64,000 nt of DNA from Chloroflexota bacterium (lineage in GTDB: Bacteria > Chloroflexota > Dormibacteria > Dormibacterales > Dormibacteraceae), in contig VBEG01000020.1 of NCBI GenBank assembly GCA_005882115.1, positions 1-64,000 of the forward strand, read 5' to 3'. Each line of letters begins with the position of its first letter. Positions within the stretch are counted from its first letter, which is position 1. The notes beneath the pieces were generated by a model. The model had not been told where the DNA came from. It searched no databases and saw only the letters and a list, made by a program, of their open reading frames with translations. A program made the position numbers and the translations under genes. Shown piece by piece: positions 36,435 to 45,228 of this stretch.

Positions 36435-36764
36435 TTATGAATTCAGCATGAGCGCAAAGTCGGCCGCCTTGATGCCGCCGACGAACGCGCGGTGCGCCTG
36501 CGGCTCCAGCTCCACGGAGCGCTCGTACACGAACGCATACACGTTGTCGATGTTCCAGTCACCGTAACCCTGGATGCGCAGCCCATAGCGCAGTCCCTCG
36601 TCGCGCTGGCCGCGCTGGAACAGGTCGATGGCGCGCGCGTAGATCGCTTTCAGGATCTCCAGCTGCATCGAAAGCTCGGCGATCGTCCTGGCGTCGCCTT
36701 CCTGCTCGACCAGCTGCTCGACCTGGGCTTCGAGGTCGGCGATCTCCTTCTGGTAGTCGTCCAC
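36435..36764 (-). CDS. Hypothetical protein with N-terminal coiled coil (109 aa)
   Basis: ORF MDDYQKEIADLEAQVEQLVEQEGDARTIAEL on the operon strand; no recognised family. Confidence 0.55.
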   Translation of the reverse strand: MDDYQKEIADLEAQVEQLVEQEGDARTIAELSMQLEILKAIYARAIDLFQRGQRDEGLRYGLRIQGYGDWNIDNVYAFVYERSVELEPQAHRAFVGGIKAADFALMLNS

Positions 36765-36785
36765 CCCATCAAGGAGTGTAAAACC

Positions 36786-38819
36786 CTAATGAATCAAGTA
36801 GTTCGTGGAGACCGCCGCAGCGATGAGGATCGCGATGATGTTGACGACCTTGATCATGGGGTTGATCGCGGGTCCGGCGGTGTCTTTGTTGGGGTCGCCG
36901 ACGGTGTCGCCGGTGACGGCCGCCTTGTGCGCCTCCGACCCCTTGCCGCCGAGGTGACCTTCCTCGATGTACTTCTTCGCGTTGTCCCACGCTGCCCCGC
37001 CGCTCGTCATCTGAATCGCCAGGAAGAGGCCCGTCACGATCGCGCCGAGCAGCATCCCACCTAGCGCGCGCGGGCCGAGGACAAAGCCCACGGCGAGGGG
37101 CGCGACGACCGGGATCACGCCCGGGACGATCATCTCGCGTTGTGCGGCAGCGGTCACGATGCGGACCGCGGTGCCGTATTCGGGACGGCCGGTCCCCTCG
37201 AGGATGCCCTTGATGTCACGGAACTGGCGCCGCACCTCCTGCACCACAAGGCCCCCGGCGCGGCCGACCGCGAGCATGGCGAGCGACCCGAACAGGAACG
37301 GCAGGATGCCGCCCAGGAAGAGACCTGCGATGACGAGCGGGTCCGAGAGCTCGAACTTCGTGGGGTGCCCGGCCCTCGCCAGCTCCTGGGTGTAGGAAGC
37401 GAAGAGGACGAGGGCGGCCAGGCCGGCCGAGCCGATCGCGTAGCCCTTGGTCACGGCCTTGGTTGTGTTGCCGACCGCGTCGAGCGGGTCGGTCACCGCG
37501 CGGACCTCGCTCGGCAGCTTGGCCATCTCCGCGATGCCTCCGGCGTTGTCGGTGATCGGGCCGTAGGAGTCGATGGCGACGATGATCCCGGTCATGGAAA
37601 GCATCGCGGTGGCAGCAATCGCGATCCCATACAGACCGCCGAGCGCGTAGCTGATGAGGATGCCGGTCGCGATCACGATCACCGGCAGCGCGGTCGACAT
37701 CATGCCGATGGCCTGTCCCGCGATGATGTTCGTCGCGTGGCCCGTGACTGACGCCTTCGCGATGAGATGCACCGGCCAGTAGGCCGTCTCGGTGAAGAAC
37801 TCGGTGATCGCGACGATCAGGACCGTGACCAGCACTCCTATCAGAGCCGCGAAGAAGAGATTGTCCGGATTGCTGACCCCTCCGCCTGGCTTCAGATAGC
37901 CGTTCGACGTCATATAGCTCGTGACGAAGTAGAAGCCGACGATCGCGATGGCGACCGCGACCAGAAGCCCCGCGTAAAGGGCGCCCATGATCCATCGCGG
38001 GTTGAAGATGCGGACGAAGAACGAGCCGACGATCGAGCCGACGACGCTGACCGCCCCGAGCAGCAGCGGGTAGATCACCCATCCCTCCTGATCCTTGAAG
38101 AGCAGGGATCCGAGGAGGATCGCGGCGATCATGGTCACCGCGTAGGTCTCAAACAGATCGGCCGCCATGCCCGCACAGTCGCCGACGTTGTCGCCGACGT
38201 TGTCCGCGATGACCGCAGGGTTGCGCGGGTCGTCCTCCGGGATTCCGGCTTCGACCTTGCCCACAAGGTCCGCACCGACGTCGGCTGCCTTGGTGTAGAT
38301 GCCGCCGCCCAACCGGGCGAACACCGACACCAGACTCGCGCCGAACGCGAGGCCGACCAGCACGTCAGGGTCCTTGAATACGAGATACGCCGCGGAGACT
38401 CCGAGCAGGCCGAGACCGACCACCATGAAGCCGGTGACCGCGCCACCACGGAACGCGACCTGCAGCGCCTTGTTCAGTCCGCCGCGCGCGGCCTCGGCGG
38501 TGCGCACGTTGGCACGCACGGCGATGTTCATGCCGACGTAGCCGGCGAGCGCTGACAGGACGGCCCCCACGATGTAGAGCGCGGCCGTTGTCCAGTTGAC
38601 GAAGAATCCGATCACGATCGCGATGATCACGCCGATGATCGCGATCACGGTGTACTGCCGGTTCAGGTAGGCGGCGGCCCCCTCCTGGATGGCGGCCGCG
38701 ATCTCGCGCATCCGGTCATTGCCGGTCGGCAGGCGCAGGACGAGAAGGATCAGGACGACCGCAAAGGCCACAGCGGCCAAACCGCCGGCCACGCCGAACC
38801 AGGCTGTATTGGGATCCAC
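36786..38819 (-). CDS. hppA: Membrane-bound H+-translocating pyrophosphatase
   Basis: [54 protein letters not shown] and [27 protein letters not shown]. Confidence 0.95.
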   Translation of the reverse strand: MDPNTAWFGVAGGLAAVAFAVVLILLVLRLPTGNDRMREIAAAIQEGAAAYLNRQYTVIAIIGVIIAIVIGFFVNWTTAALYIVGAVLSALAGYVGMNIAVRANVRTAEAARGGLNKALQVAFRGGAVTGFMVVGLGLLGVSAAYLVFKDPDVLVGLAFGASLVSVFARLGGGIYTKAADVGADLVGKVEAGIPEDDPRNPAVIADNVGDNVGDCAGMAADLFETYAVTMIAAILLGSLLFKDQEGWVIYPLLLGAVSVVGSIVGSFFVRIFNPRWIMGALYAGLLVAVAIAIVGFYFVTSYMTSNGYLKPGGGVSNPDNLFFAALIGVLVTVLIVAITEFFTETAYWPVHLIAKASVTGHATNIIAGQAIGMMSTALPVIVIATGILISYALGGLYGIAIAATAMLSMTGIIVAIDSYGPITDNAGGIAEMAKLPSEVRAVTDPLDAVGNTTKAVTKGYAIGSAGLAALVLFASYTQELARAGHPTKFELSDPLVIAGLFLGGILPFLFGSLAMLAVGRAGGLVVQEVRRQFRDIKGILEGTGRPEYGTAVRIVTAAAQREMIVPGVIPVVAPLAVGFVLGPRALGGMLLGAIVTGLFLAIQMTSGGAAWDNAKKYIEEGHLGGKGSEAHKAAVTGDTVGDPNKDTAGPAINPMIKVVNIIAILIAAAVSTNYLIH

Positions 38820-38879
38820 TAACCCTCCCTCGAGATAGCCGTTACCGACCGGAGCGATAGGTTAAAGGAACCAGAAACC

Positions 38880-39152
38880 TCACCACGCGAGGTCGAACGG
38901 CTTCAGGCCGCCCGTGCCATGCGACCACTGCGCGTCGACCCGGTCGACGCGGGCCCCCCGCGGTCCCTCTTCCACGGCACGCTGGAGCTGCTCGAGGGCA
39001 TCGCGCTCTCCCTCCGCGACCAGCTCGACGCTCCCGTCATCGTTGTTGCGCACCCAGCCGGGCAGCCCCAGCTGCCGCGCCTTGCGCTGGACGTAGTAAC
39101 GAAACCCGACGCCCTGGACGTCGCCGCGAACGACGGCATGCAAGCGCTCCAC
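38880..39152 (-). CDS. acyP: Acylphosphatase
   Basis: [48 protein letters not shown] (GDVQGVGFR ... N(N/L)xDGxVE). Confidence 0.9.
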   Translation of the reverse strand: MERLHAVVRGDVQGVGFRYYVQRKARQLGLPGWVRNNDDGSVELVAEGERDALEQLQRAVEEGPRGARVDRVDAQWSHGTGGLKPFDLAW

Positions 39153-39174
39153 CTCTCTTCTATATGCTCGTCCG

Positions 39175-39936
39175 ATGCCGACGTCCAGCATCGTGGCGAT
39201 CGGGGACGAGCTGGTCGGCGGCTTCACCCTCGACACGAATTCCCACTGGATGGCGGAGCGACTCCGCCTGCTCGGCTACCCGGTGAAAAGGGTCACGCAG
39301 ATCCGCGACAAGCCTCCGGAGATCATCGACCAGGTGCATCGCGAGCTGGACGACCAGGAGATCACCGACGTGTTCCTGAGCGGAGGACTCGGGCCCACCC
39401 CGGACGACCGCACGTTCGCCGCGCTGGCGCAGGCGCTGGGCAAGGAGCTGGTCATCTGGGAGGACACCCGGGCGCGCATCGAGCGGCGCGTGCAGCGCAT
39501 GCACGCGATGGGTCTGCTCGAGTCGCCTGAGGTGACGGAAGGCAATCTCCGCATGGCGCGCATCCCCGCCGACCCGGCGCACGTCTTCAGGAATCGACGC
39601 GGCATGGCGCCGGGCACCGTCTACGAGGCGAATGGCAAAAGGATCTTCGTGTTGCCGGGCGTACCGCTGGAGATGAAAGGCATCTTCACCGAAGAGCTCG
39701 AGCCGCAGTTTCTCGCCGCCGGATCCGCCGCCACCGTGCGCGAGCTCCGTTTCACGTTCGCGGTGGAGGCGCGTTTCTACCCGCTGATGCGGGAGCTCGA
39801 GGGCACCTTCCCTGACGTGTCCGTCGGCTCCTATCCGAACTTCGAGACGAAAGAGCTCGTGATCCGCGTGCTGGGGAGCGACCCCAAGCGCGTGGATGAG
39901 GCGCTCGATGTGATCAGGAAGCGGGCCCCCGTCTAG
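39175..39936 (+). CDS. CinA N-terminal/molybdopterin-binding-like domain protein
   Basis: [54 protein letters not shown]. Confidence 0.85.
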   Translation: MPTSSIVAIGDELVGGFTLDTNSHWMAERLRLLGYPVKRVTQIRDKPPEIIDQVHRELDDQEITDVFLSGGLGPTPDDRTFAALAQALGKELVIWEDTRARIERRVQRMHAMGLLESPEVTEGNLRMARIPADPAHVFRNRRGMAPGTVYEANGKRIFVLPGVPLEMKGIFTEELEPQFLAAGSAATVRELRFTFAVEARFYPLMRELEGTFPDVSVGSYPNFETKELVIRVLGSDPKRVDEALDVIRKRAPV

Positions 39937-41246
39937 CGAAATTCCCGTTCGTCTTCGACGGACGGGTGAACCTCCAGCTTTCGCATCAACAGAGAGCGTT
40001 CCGCCGGGTTCTCGGTCAGCTCCAGCGCACGCAGTCGAGACTCTCGAGCCGCGGATCTCTCGCCCAGCTCGTCGAGCAGCTCGGCTCGCGTGGCGTGGAA
40101 AAGGTGATAACCGCTTAGCGTGATCGCAAGGTCGTTGACCTCGCCGAGCGCGACCTGTGGGCCGCTCATCCGGGCGAGCGCGACCGCGCGGTTGAGCCTG
40201 ATCACCGGGGTGTCCGTGATCCGAAGCAGCGTGTCGTAAAGGGCCACGATCTGGGCCCAGTTCGTCTCCTGCCAGGAGCGCGCCTCGGAATGCACCGCGG
40301 CGATCGCCGCCTGCAGCTGGTACGGGCCCGGAGACGACAGCGCCGCCGCCCGATCCAGCACCTCGACCGCCTGGGCAATCGCCGCCGCGTCCCACAGCGC
40401 GCGGTCCTGCTCCGGAAGCAGCACGATCTCGCCGTTCGTGTCGAAGCGCGCGCTCGAGCGCGCGAGGTGCAGCCTCATCAGCACGATCAGCCCGAGCACT
40501 TCGGCCTGCTCGGGTAGCAGGCGCGCGACCAGGCTGGTGAGCCACATCGCGTCTTCCGCGAGGTCGCGGCGCGACGCCACCTGCGGCCCTCGACTCAGGT
40601 AGCCCTCGTTGAACATCAGGTAGAGAACCGCGAGCACGGCGTCGATCCGAGGCACCAGCTCGGCGCCCTGCGGCACCCGGTATGGAATATTCGCCTCGAC
40701 GATCTTGCGTTTGGCACGCACGATGCGCTGCGCCATGGTCGGCTCCGAGACCAGAAACGCGGCCGCGATCTCCTGCGTGGTGAAGCCCGCGACCGCACGC
40801 AGAGTGAGCGCGACCTGCGCCTCCTGGGCCAGGGCCGGGTGGCAGCACGTGAAAATCAGACGAAGGCGGTCGTCGGCCTCGGGCACATCAGGTGGCGCCA
40901 TGGACCGTTCCAGGAGCGCGACCTTCTCCGCGTATCGCTGGTCGCGGCGCAACAGGTCGATGGCGCGGCGGCGAGCCGCCGTCATCAGCCATGCGCCGGG
41001 GTTGTCCGGGATGCCCTGGGCCGGCCATTTCTCGAGCGCGGCCACAAGGCTGTCCTGGACGACCTCCTCCGCGATGTCGAAGTTGCCGATGAGACGCACC
41101 ATCGCGCCAGTGAGCTTGGCGGCCTCTTCGCGGAAAACTGCCGTGAGCGCCGCATCGGTGACGTTCCTTGTCTCGGTCAGGCCCTCATCGTTCCACAGCC
41201 GGCCAGACCTCGACAGGGCCGGCGCGCCATGCCTTGGCCATCTCAA
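39933..41246 (-). CDS. ECF-type RNA polymerase sigma factor with long C-terminal extension (ECF42/DUF6596 type)
   Basis: FREEAAKLTGAMVRLIGNFDIAEEVVQDSLVAALEKWPAQGIPDNPGAWLMTAARRRAIDLLRRDQR; extension YLMFNEGYLSRG...LNRAVALARMSGPQVALGEV. Start uncertain. Confidence 0.88.
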   Translation of the reverse strand: MRWPRHGAPALSRSGRLWNDEGLTETRNVTDAALTAVFREEAAKLTGAMVRLIGNFDIAEEVVQDSLVAALEKWPAQGIPDNPGAWLMTAARRRAIDLLRRDQRYAEKVALLERSMAPPDVPEADDRLRLIFTCCHPALAQEAQVALTLRAVAGFTTQEIAAAFLVSEPTMAQRIVRAKRKIVEANIPYRVPQGAELVPRIDAVLAVLYLMFNEGYLSRGPQVASRRDLAEDAMWLTSLVARLLPEQAEVLGLIVLMRLHLARSSARFDTNGEIVLLPEQDRALWDAAAIAQAVEVLDRAAALSSPGPYQLQAAIAAVHSEARSWQETNWAQIVALYDTLLRITDTPVIRLNRAVALARMSGPQVALGEVNDLAITLSGYHLFHATRAELLDELGERSAARESRLRALELTENPAERSLLMRKLEVHPSVEDEREFR

Positions 41247-41532
41247 GCGCCTCGTCGAGATCCTTCACCTGCACGATGGCGAATCCGCCGATGATCTCTT
41301 TCGACTCGATGAACGGGCCGTCGGTGACGATGGCCTTGCCGTTCTGAAAACGAACCGTGGTCGCGGTCTGCGGTCCCTTCAGCTGTTCGCCGCCGACGAT
41401 CTTGCCGGCGCGGCTGTATTCCTCAAACCATTGCTCCGCCAGCTTCATGCCGGCCGCCATCTCCTCCGGCGACATGTTGTCGAAACGCTCCTGGTCGTCC
41501 ATGGTCCCCACGAACAGCAGTACGTATTTCAT
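41185..41532 (-). CDS. YCII-related (DGPF) protein
   Basis: MKYVLLFVGTMDD ... TDGPFIESKEIIGGFAIVQVKDLDEALEMAKAW. Confidence 0.88.
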   Translation of the reverse strand: MKYVLLFVGTMDDQERFDNMSPEEMAAGMKLAEQWFEEYSRAGKIVGGEQLKGPQTATTVRFQNGKAIVTDGPFIESKEIIGGFAIVQVKDLDEALEMAKAWRAGPVEVWPAVER

Positions 41533-41582
41533 GTCTAACCTCCTCTATGCATGACGAACGGGAGGACCGGGAATCGACAGCT

Positions 41583-42383
41583 TCAAGATCCGGTGAACTC
41601 CGGCTCCTGTTTGCTGAGGAACGACATGATCCCGATCGCGGCGTCGGTGCTCAGGGCGGCGCGGGCGAAGTTCTGCGATTCGACCTCCAAGGCCTCGTCG
41701 AGGGGAAGGCCGTCGCCCCGGCGGACGGAGTCCTTGATCATGGCGATCGCAAACGTGGCGGCCTTGGCCAGGTTGCCGGCGAGCTCGTCGACCGCAGCCG
41801 GAAACTCCTCCGGCGCGACGGCGCGGTCGACCCAGCCGACGGCCTCGGCCTCCTTGGCCGAAAGCCGCGACGACTCGATCAGATAGCGCGTCGCGCGGGC
41901 TTTGCCGATGAGCCTGGGCAGCCTTTGTGTCCCACCGGCGCCGGGGATGATCCCCAGCGAAGCCTCCGTCTGGCCGATGCGGGACCGCCCGTCCTCGATC
42001 ATGATCCGGAAGTCGCAGCACAAGGTGAGCTCGCTGCCGCCGCCGAGAGCGTGGCCGTTGATGGCCGCGATGACCGGCTTGGGGCACCGCTCGATGGCGT
42101 TGAAGTGGTGGTTCATTCGCCGCATGAAAAGCGCGATCTGGTCGGCCGCATCGGGTGCGTCGCGGTCGATGCCCATCATGGATGTCAGGTCGGCGCCGAC
42201 GCTGAAGTACTTCTCGTAGTCCGACGCGAGCACGATCACCCGGACGGACTGATCCGCGCCCAGCTCTCCGAAGGCAGCCGCGAGGTCCAGCATCAGGTCC
42301 TCCGCGATCGCGTTGTTGCCCTTGCGGTGCATTACGACTCGCGCGACGGGCCCCTTGCGCCGGAGGTCGACCAGGTCGCCCAC
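41583..42383 (-). CDS. Enoyl-CoA hydratase/isomerase-family protein
   Basis: CPKPVIAAINGHALGGGSELTLCCDFRIMIEDGRSRIGQTEASLGIIPGAGGTQRLPRLIG. GTG start at VGDLVDLRRKG. Confidence 0.9.
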   Translation of the reverse strand: MGDLVDLRRKGPVARVVMHRKGNNAIAEDLMLDLAAAFGELGADQSVRVIVLASDYEKYFSVGADLTSMMGIDRDAPDAADQIALFMRRMNHHFNAIERCPKPVIAAINGHALGGGSELTLCCDFRIMIEDGRSRIGQTEASLGIIPGAGGTQRLPRLIGKARATRYLIESSRLSAKEAEAVGWVDRAVAPEEFPAAVDELAGNLAKAATFAIAMIKDSVRRGDGLPLDEALEVESQNFARAALSTDAAIGIMSFLSKQEPEFTGS

Positions 42384-42385
42384 CG

Positions 42386-43228
42386 CTACGCCGTGAAGAG
42401 AGGGATGCCGCCGGCGACCTCGATCACCGCGCCGGTGATGTAGCCCGCCTCCTCGGTGCAGAGGAAGGCGATCGTGTTCGCGATGTCCTCGGGCTGCCCG
42501 AAGCGCTTGAAGACGGTGCGCGACTTGAACCGCTCGTACATCGGGTTGTTCGCGGCGGCGGCTTTGCCCGCCTCGGACTCGATGATGCCCGGTGCGATCG
42601 CGTTGGCGGTGATGTTGTGGCGGCCGCCTTCGAGCGCGGCGGTCTTGGCCAGACCAATGAGGCCGGCCTTGGTCGAGGAGTAGCTGGCCTGGCCGAAGCC
42701 GCCGAGCGTGCCGGCGACCGAGGACATGAATATCAGCCGGCCCCACTTGTTCTCGGCCATGTACGGCCAGACCTCTTTGGTGCAGTTGAATGCGCCGGTC
42801 AGGTTGACCCTCACGTCGCGGTCCCAGAGCTCGTAGGACTGGTTGGGGATCTGTGCCGCGTGATCGAGCGTGGCCGCGTTGTTGATCAGGATGTCGATCT
42901 TGCCGAACTCGTCTTTGACTTTCTTGAAGACGTCCTTGACCTGGTCGCGGTTGGTGACGTCCATCTTGATCGCGAGAGAGCGGCGGCCCATCTTGCGAAT
43001 CTCCTCAGCGGTCGCGTTCGAGTGCACCCAACCCTGAGACACCGCCACCTGCGCGAGCATGCTGCCTTGCGATTCCGCGGTCTGCTGCAGGTTGGGATCG
43101 TCCTCGACCAGGACGTCGGTGATGACGACGTCGGCGCCCAGACCCGCGAGGGTCAGCGCATCCTGACGGCCTAGCCCGCGCGAGGCGCCGGTGACCACAG
43201 CGACTCTTCCGGAAAGATCGAACATCAC
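42386..43228 (-). CDS. SDR oxidoreductase, FabG/3-hydroxyacyl-CoA dehydrogenase-like
   Basis: VAVVTGASRGLGRQ, DILINNAATLDH, SYSSTKAGLIGLAKTAALEGG. Confidence 0.88.
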   Translation of the reverse strand: MMFDLSGRVAVVTGASRGLGRQDALTLAGLGADVVITDVLVEDDPNLQQTAESQGSMLAQVAVSQGWVHSNATAEEIRKMGRRSLAIKMDVTNRDQVKDVFKKVKDEFGKIDILINNAATLDHAAQIPNQSYELWDRDVRVNLTGAFNCTKEVWPYMAENKWGRLIFMSSVAGTLGGFGQASYSSTKAGLIGLAKTAALEGGRHNITANAIAPGIIESEAGKAAAANNPMYERFKSRTVFKRFGQPEDIANTIAFLCTEEAGYITGAVIEVAGGIPLFTA

Positions 43229-44428
43229 CTACCCCCTCAATTTGATGGTCCCGCGCTGGCCGGAGATGGCGCGCGAGATGACCAGCCTCTGGATCTCCGC
43301 GGTGCCCTCCCAGATCTGGTAGATCTTCGCGTCGCGGAACCACTTCTCGACCGGGTATTCCTTGATGTAGCCGTATCCGCCCAGGACCTGGATGGCGTCT
43401 GTCGTCACCTCCATCGCAACGTCAGCCGCAAAGCATTTCGCCATCGAACCCTCAGCGCGTTCGAACGGCACGTCCTGGGTGGCCATCCAGCCGGCGCGCC
43501 AGATCAAGAGCCGCGCGGCGTCGATCTTCATCGCCATATCGGCGAGCTTGAACCCGACGGCCTCGTGCTGCCACAGGGGTTTGCCGAACTGCTTGCGCTC
43601 CTGCGCGTACTCGAGCGCGAACTCATATGCCGCGCGTGCGATCCCCAACGCCCCGGCGGCCACCCCGGGACGGGTCGCCTCCAGCGTCATGAGCGCGGCC
43701 AGCGCGCCGGGGCCGGCGTTGTCGGCGTCCGGCTCGCCGCCCAGACGGTGGTCGAGCGGAACCTCGCAGTCCTCGAGGATCACCTGCGCCGTGTGGCTCG
43801 CGCGCACGCCGAGCTTCCTTTCCTTGCGGCCCATCCGCAGGCCCTGCGTGTCCTTGGGCACGAGAAACGAAGCGATGCCCGCAGGGCCTTTCGAGGGGTC
43901 GGTGTTGGCGTAGATCACGTGGTAGTCGGCGATCCCGCCGTTGGTGCAGAACTGCTTGGTGCCGTTGAGGATGTACGCATCCTTGACCCGAGTCGCACGC
44001 GTTTTCATGGCGAGCGCGTCGGATCCTGAGTCCGGTTCAGTGAGGCCGAGACCGCCGAGGACGAGACGGTCGGGATGGGTGAACTCCGGCAGCCATCGTT
44101 TCTTCTGCTCTTGGGTTCCGCTCGAGCGAATGCCGGCGATCGCGAGCGCCATCGACTGTATGCACACCGCGATCCCCGCGCAGCCCCAGCTCAGCTCTTC
44201 GTTGAGGATCAGCTCGGTCAGGAAGTCGAGGCCCTGGCCGCCGTACTCCTCGGGGATGAACGCGGCAGGGCTCAGGCCGAGGCGGTGCGCCTTTTTGACG
44301 ACCTCGTACGGAAATTCCTCGGTCTCGTCGAAATGCGCCGCGACCGGGCGGATCTCTTTCTCGGCGAACCGGTGCGCAAGCTTGCGGATCTCCTCCTGCT
44401 CGGGCGTGAGCGAGAAGTCCAGTGTCAA
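43229..44428 (-). CDS. Acyl-CoA dehydrogenase
   Basis: GGLGLTEPDSGSDALAMKTRA, YAQERKQFGKPLWQHEAVGFKLADMA, QVLGGYGYIKEYPVEKWFRDAKIYQIWEGTAEIQRLVIS. Confidence 0.93.
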   Translation of the reverse strand: MTLDFSLTPEQEEIRKLAHRFAEKEIRPVAAHFDETEEFPYEVVKKAHRLGLSPAAFIPEEYGGQGLDFLTELILNEELSWGCAGIAVCIQSMALAIAGIRSSGTQEQKKRWLPEFTHPDRLVLGGLGLTEPDSGSDALAMKTRATRVKDAYILNGTKQFCTNGGIADYHVIYANTDPSKGPAGIASFLVPKDTQGLRMGRKERKLGVRASHTAQVILEDCEVPLDHRLGGEPDADNAGPGALAALMTLEATRPGVAAGALGIARAAYEFALEYAQERKQFGKPLWQHEAVGFKLADMAMKIDAARLLIWRAGWMATQDVPFERAEGSMAKCFAADVAMEVTTDAIQVLGGYGYIKEYPVEKWFRDAKIYQIWEGTAEIQRLVISRAISGQRGTIKLRG

Positions 44429-44442
44429 CCCCCACCCCCCGT

Positions 44443-44463
44443 CCCTCTCCCAGAAGGAGAGGG
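44443..44463. repeat. Short dyad CCCTCTCC-CAGAA-GGAGAGGG inside an operon
   Basis: 8-bp perfect stem between the MaoC-like stop and the acyl-CoA dehydrogenase start. Confidence 0.45.
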
Positions 44464-44473
44464 CGCCACTGCC

Positions 44474-44833
44474 TCATCCATGCGTTCCATACTCCGCCAC
44501 CGACTTGGTGAGCACCGCCTCGCCGTGCTGGTTAAAGGCCTTCACCTCGAGCTTGCCTTCGCCCACTTGTTCCGCGCTGAAAGTGACGGTGTCGCCCGGC
44601 ACGACCATGCCCGCGAATCGCACGGCGAGCCGTCGCAGGCGGTGAGGCCCCCCGGCAGCCTCACCGGCCACCGTGGCGGCGATGCCCATCTGGAGCATGC
44701 CGTGCGCGATCAGGCTTGGAAGTCCAACCGAGCGCGCGAACTCGTCGTCCAGGTGGATCGGATTCATGTCGCCGGACGCCTCCGCGTAGGCGGCGATCTG
44801 CTCCCGGGTGAAGGTGACCTTTCGTTCGGTCAC
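44474..44833 (-). CDS. MaoC-like dehydratase
   Basis: FTREQIAAYAEASGDMNPIHLDDEFARSVGLPSLIAHGMLQMG. GTG start. Confidence 0.88.
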   Translation of the reverse strand: MTERKVTFTREQIAAYAEASGDMNPIHLDDEFARSVGLPSLIAHGMLQMGIAATVAGEAAGGPHRLRRLAVRFAGMVVPGDTVTFSAEQVGEGKLEVKAFNQHGEAVLTKSVAEYGTHG

Positions 44834-45216
44834 AAACGAATCACGAACAATGCGCGCGAACGGCAAACCGGCGAGCCTTGCTCGTCGCTCGTATCGGTTT
44901 CGAACGAGACTAATCGCATGCCGCGCCGGCTGGTGTCCGATGCCACACGTGCTTGCGAGGTCACGGTCTCGCCAACGCGCGGCTGACGCCACCACTGGAA
45001 TTCCTGCTCGGCGTGGAGCAGCCGCGCGAAATCGACCGCCGCTTCGTCGTCGCCGAACAGCTGCGGTGCCGTCACGCCCAACGAGTAGACCGCCGCGAAT
45101 GTCGGCGGCACACCGTCGGAGGGGTCGGCGCCGATGGCGCGCGCAAAATCCGCGACGCGCTTGGATTCGATCTCGAATCTAACCGCCGGGTAGGTGCGCC
45201 CGGCGACCGCTGCCAT
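44830..45216 (-). CDS. FAS1-like/MaoC N-terminal dehydratase-domain protein
   Basis: RFEIESKRVADFARAIGADP...PPTFAAVYSLG...LLHAEQEFQWWRQPRVGETVTSQARVAS; overlaps the MaoC gene. Confidence 0.8.
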   Translation of the reverse strand: MAAVAGRTYPAVRFEIESKRVADFARAIGADPSDGVPPTFAAVYSLGVTAPQLFGDDEAAVDFARLLHAEQEFQWWRQPRVGETVTSQARVASDTSRRGMRLVSFETDTSDEQGSPVCRSRALFVIRL

Positions 45217-45228
45217 GACGCGAAAAGA

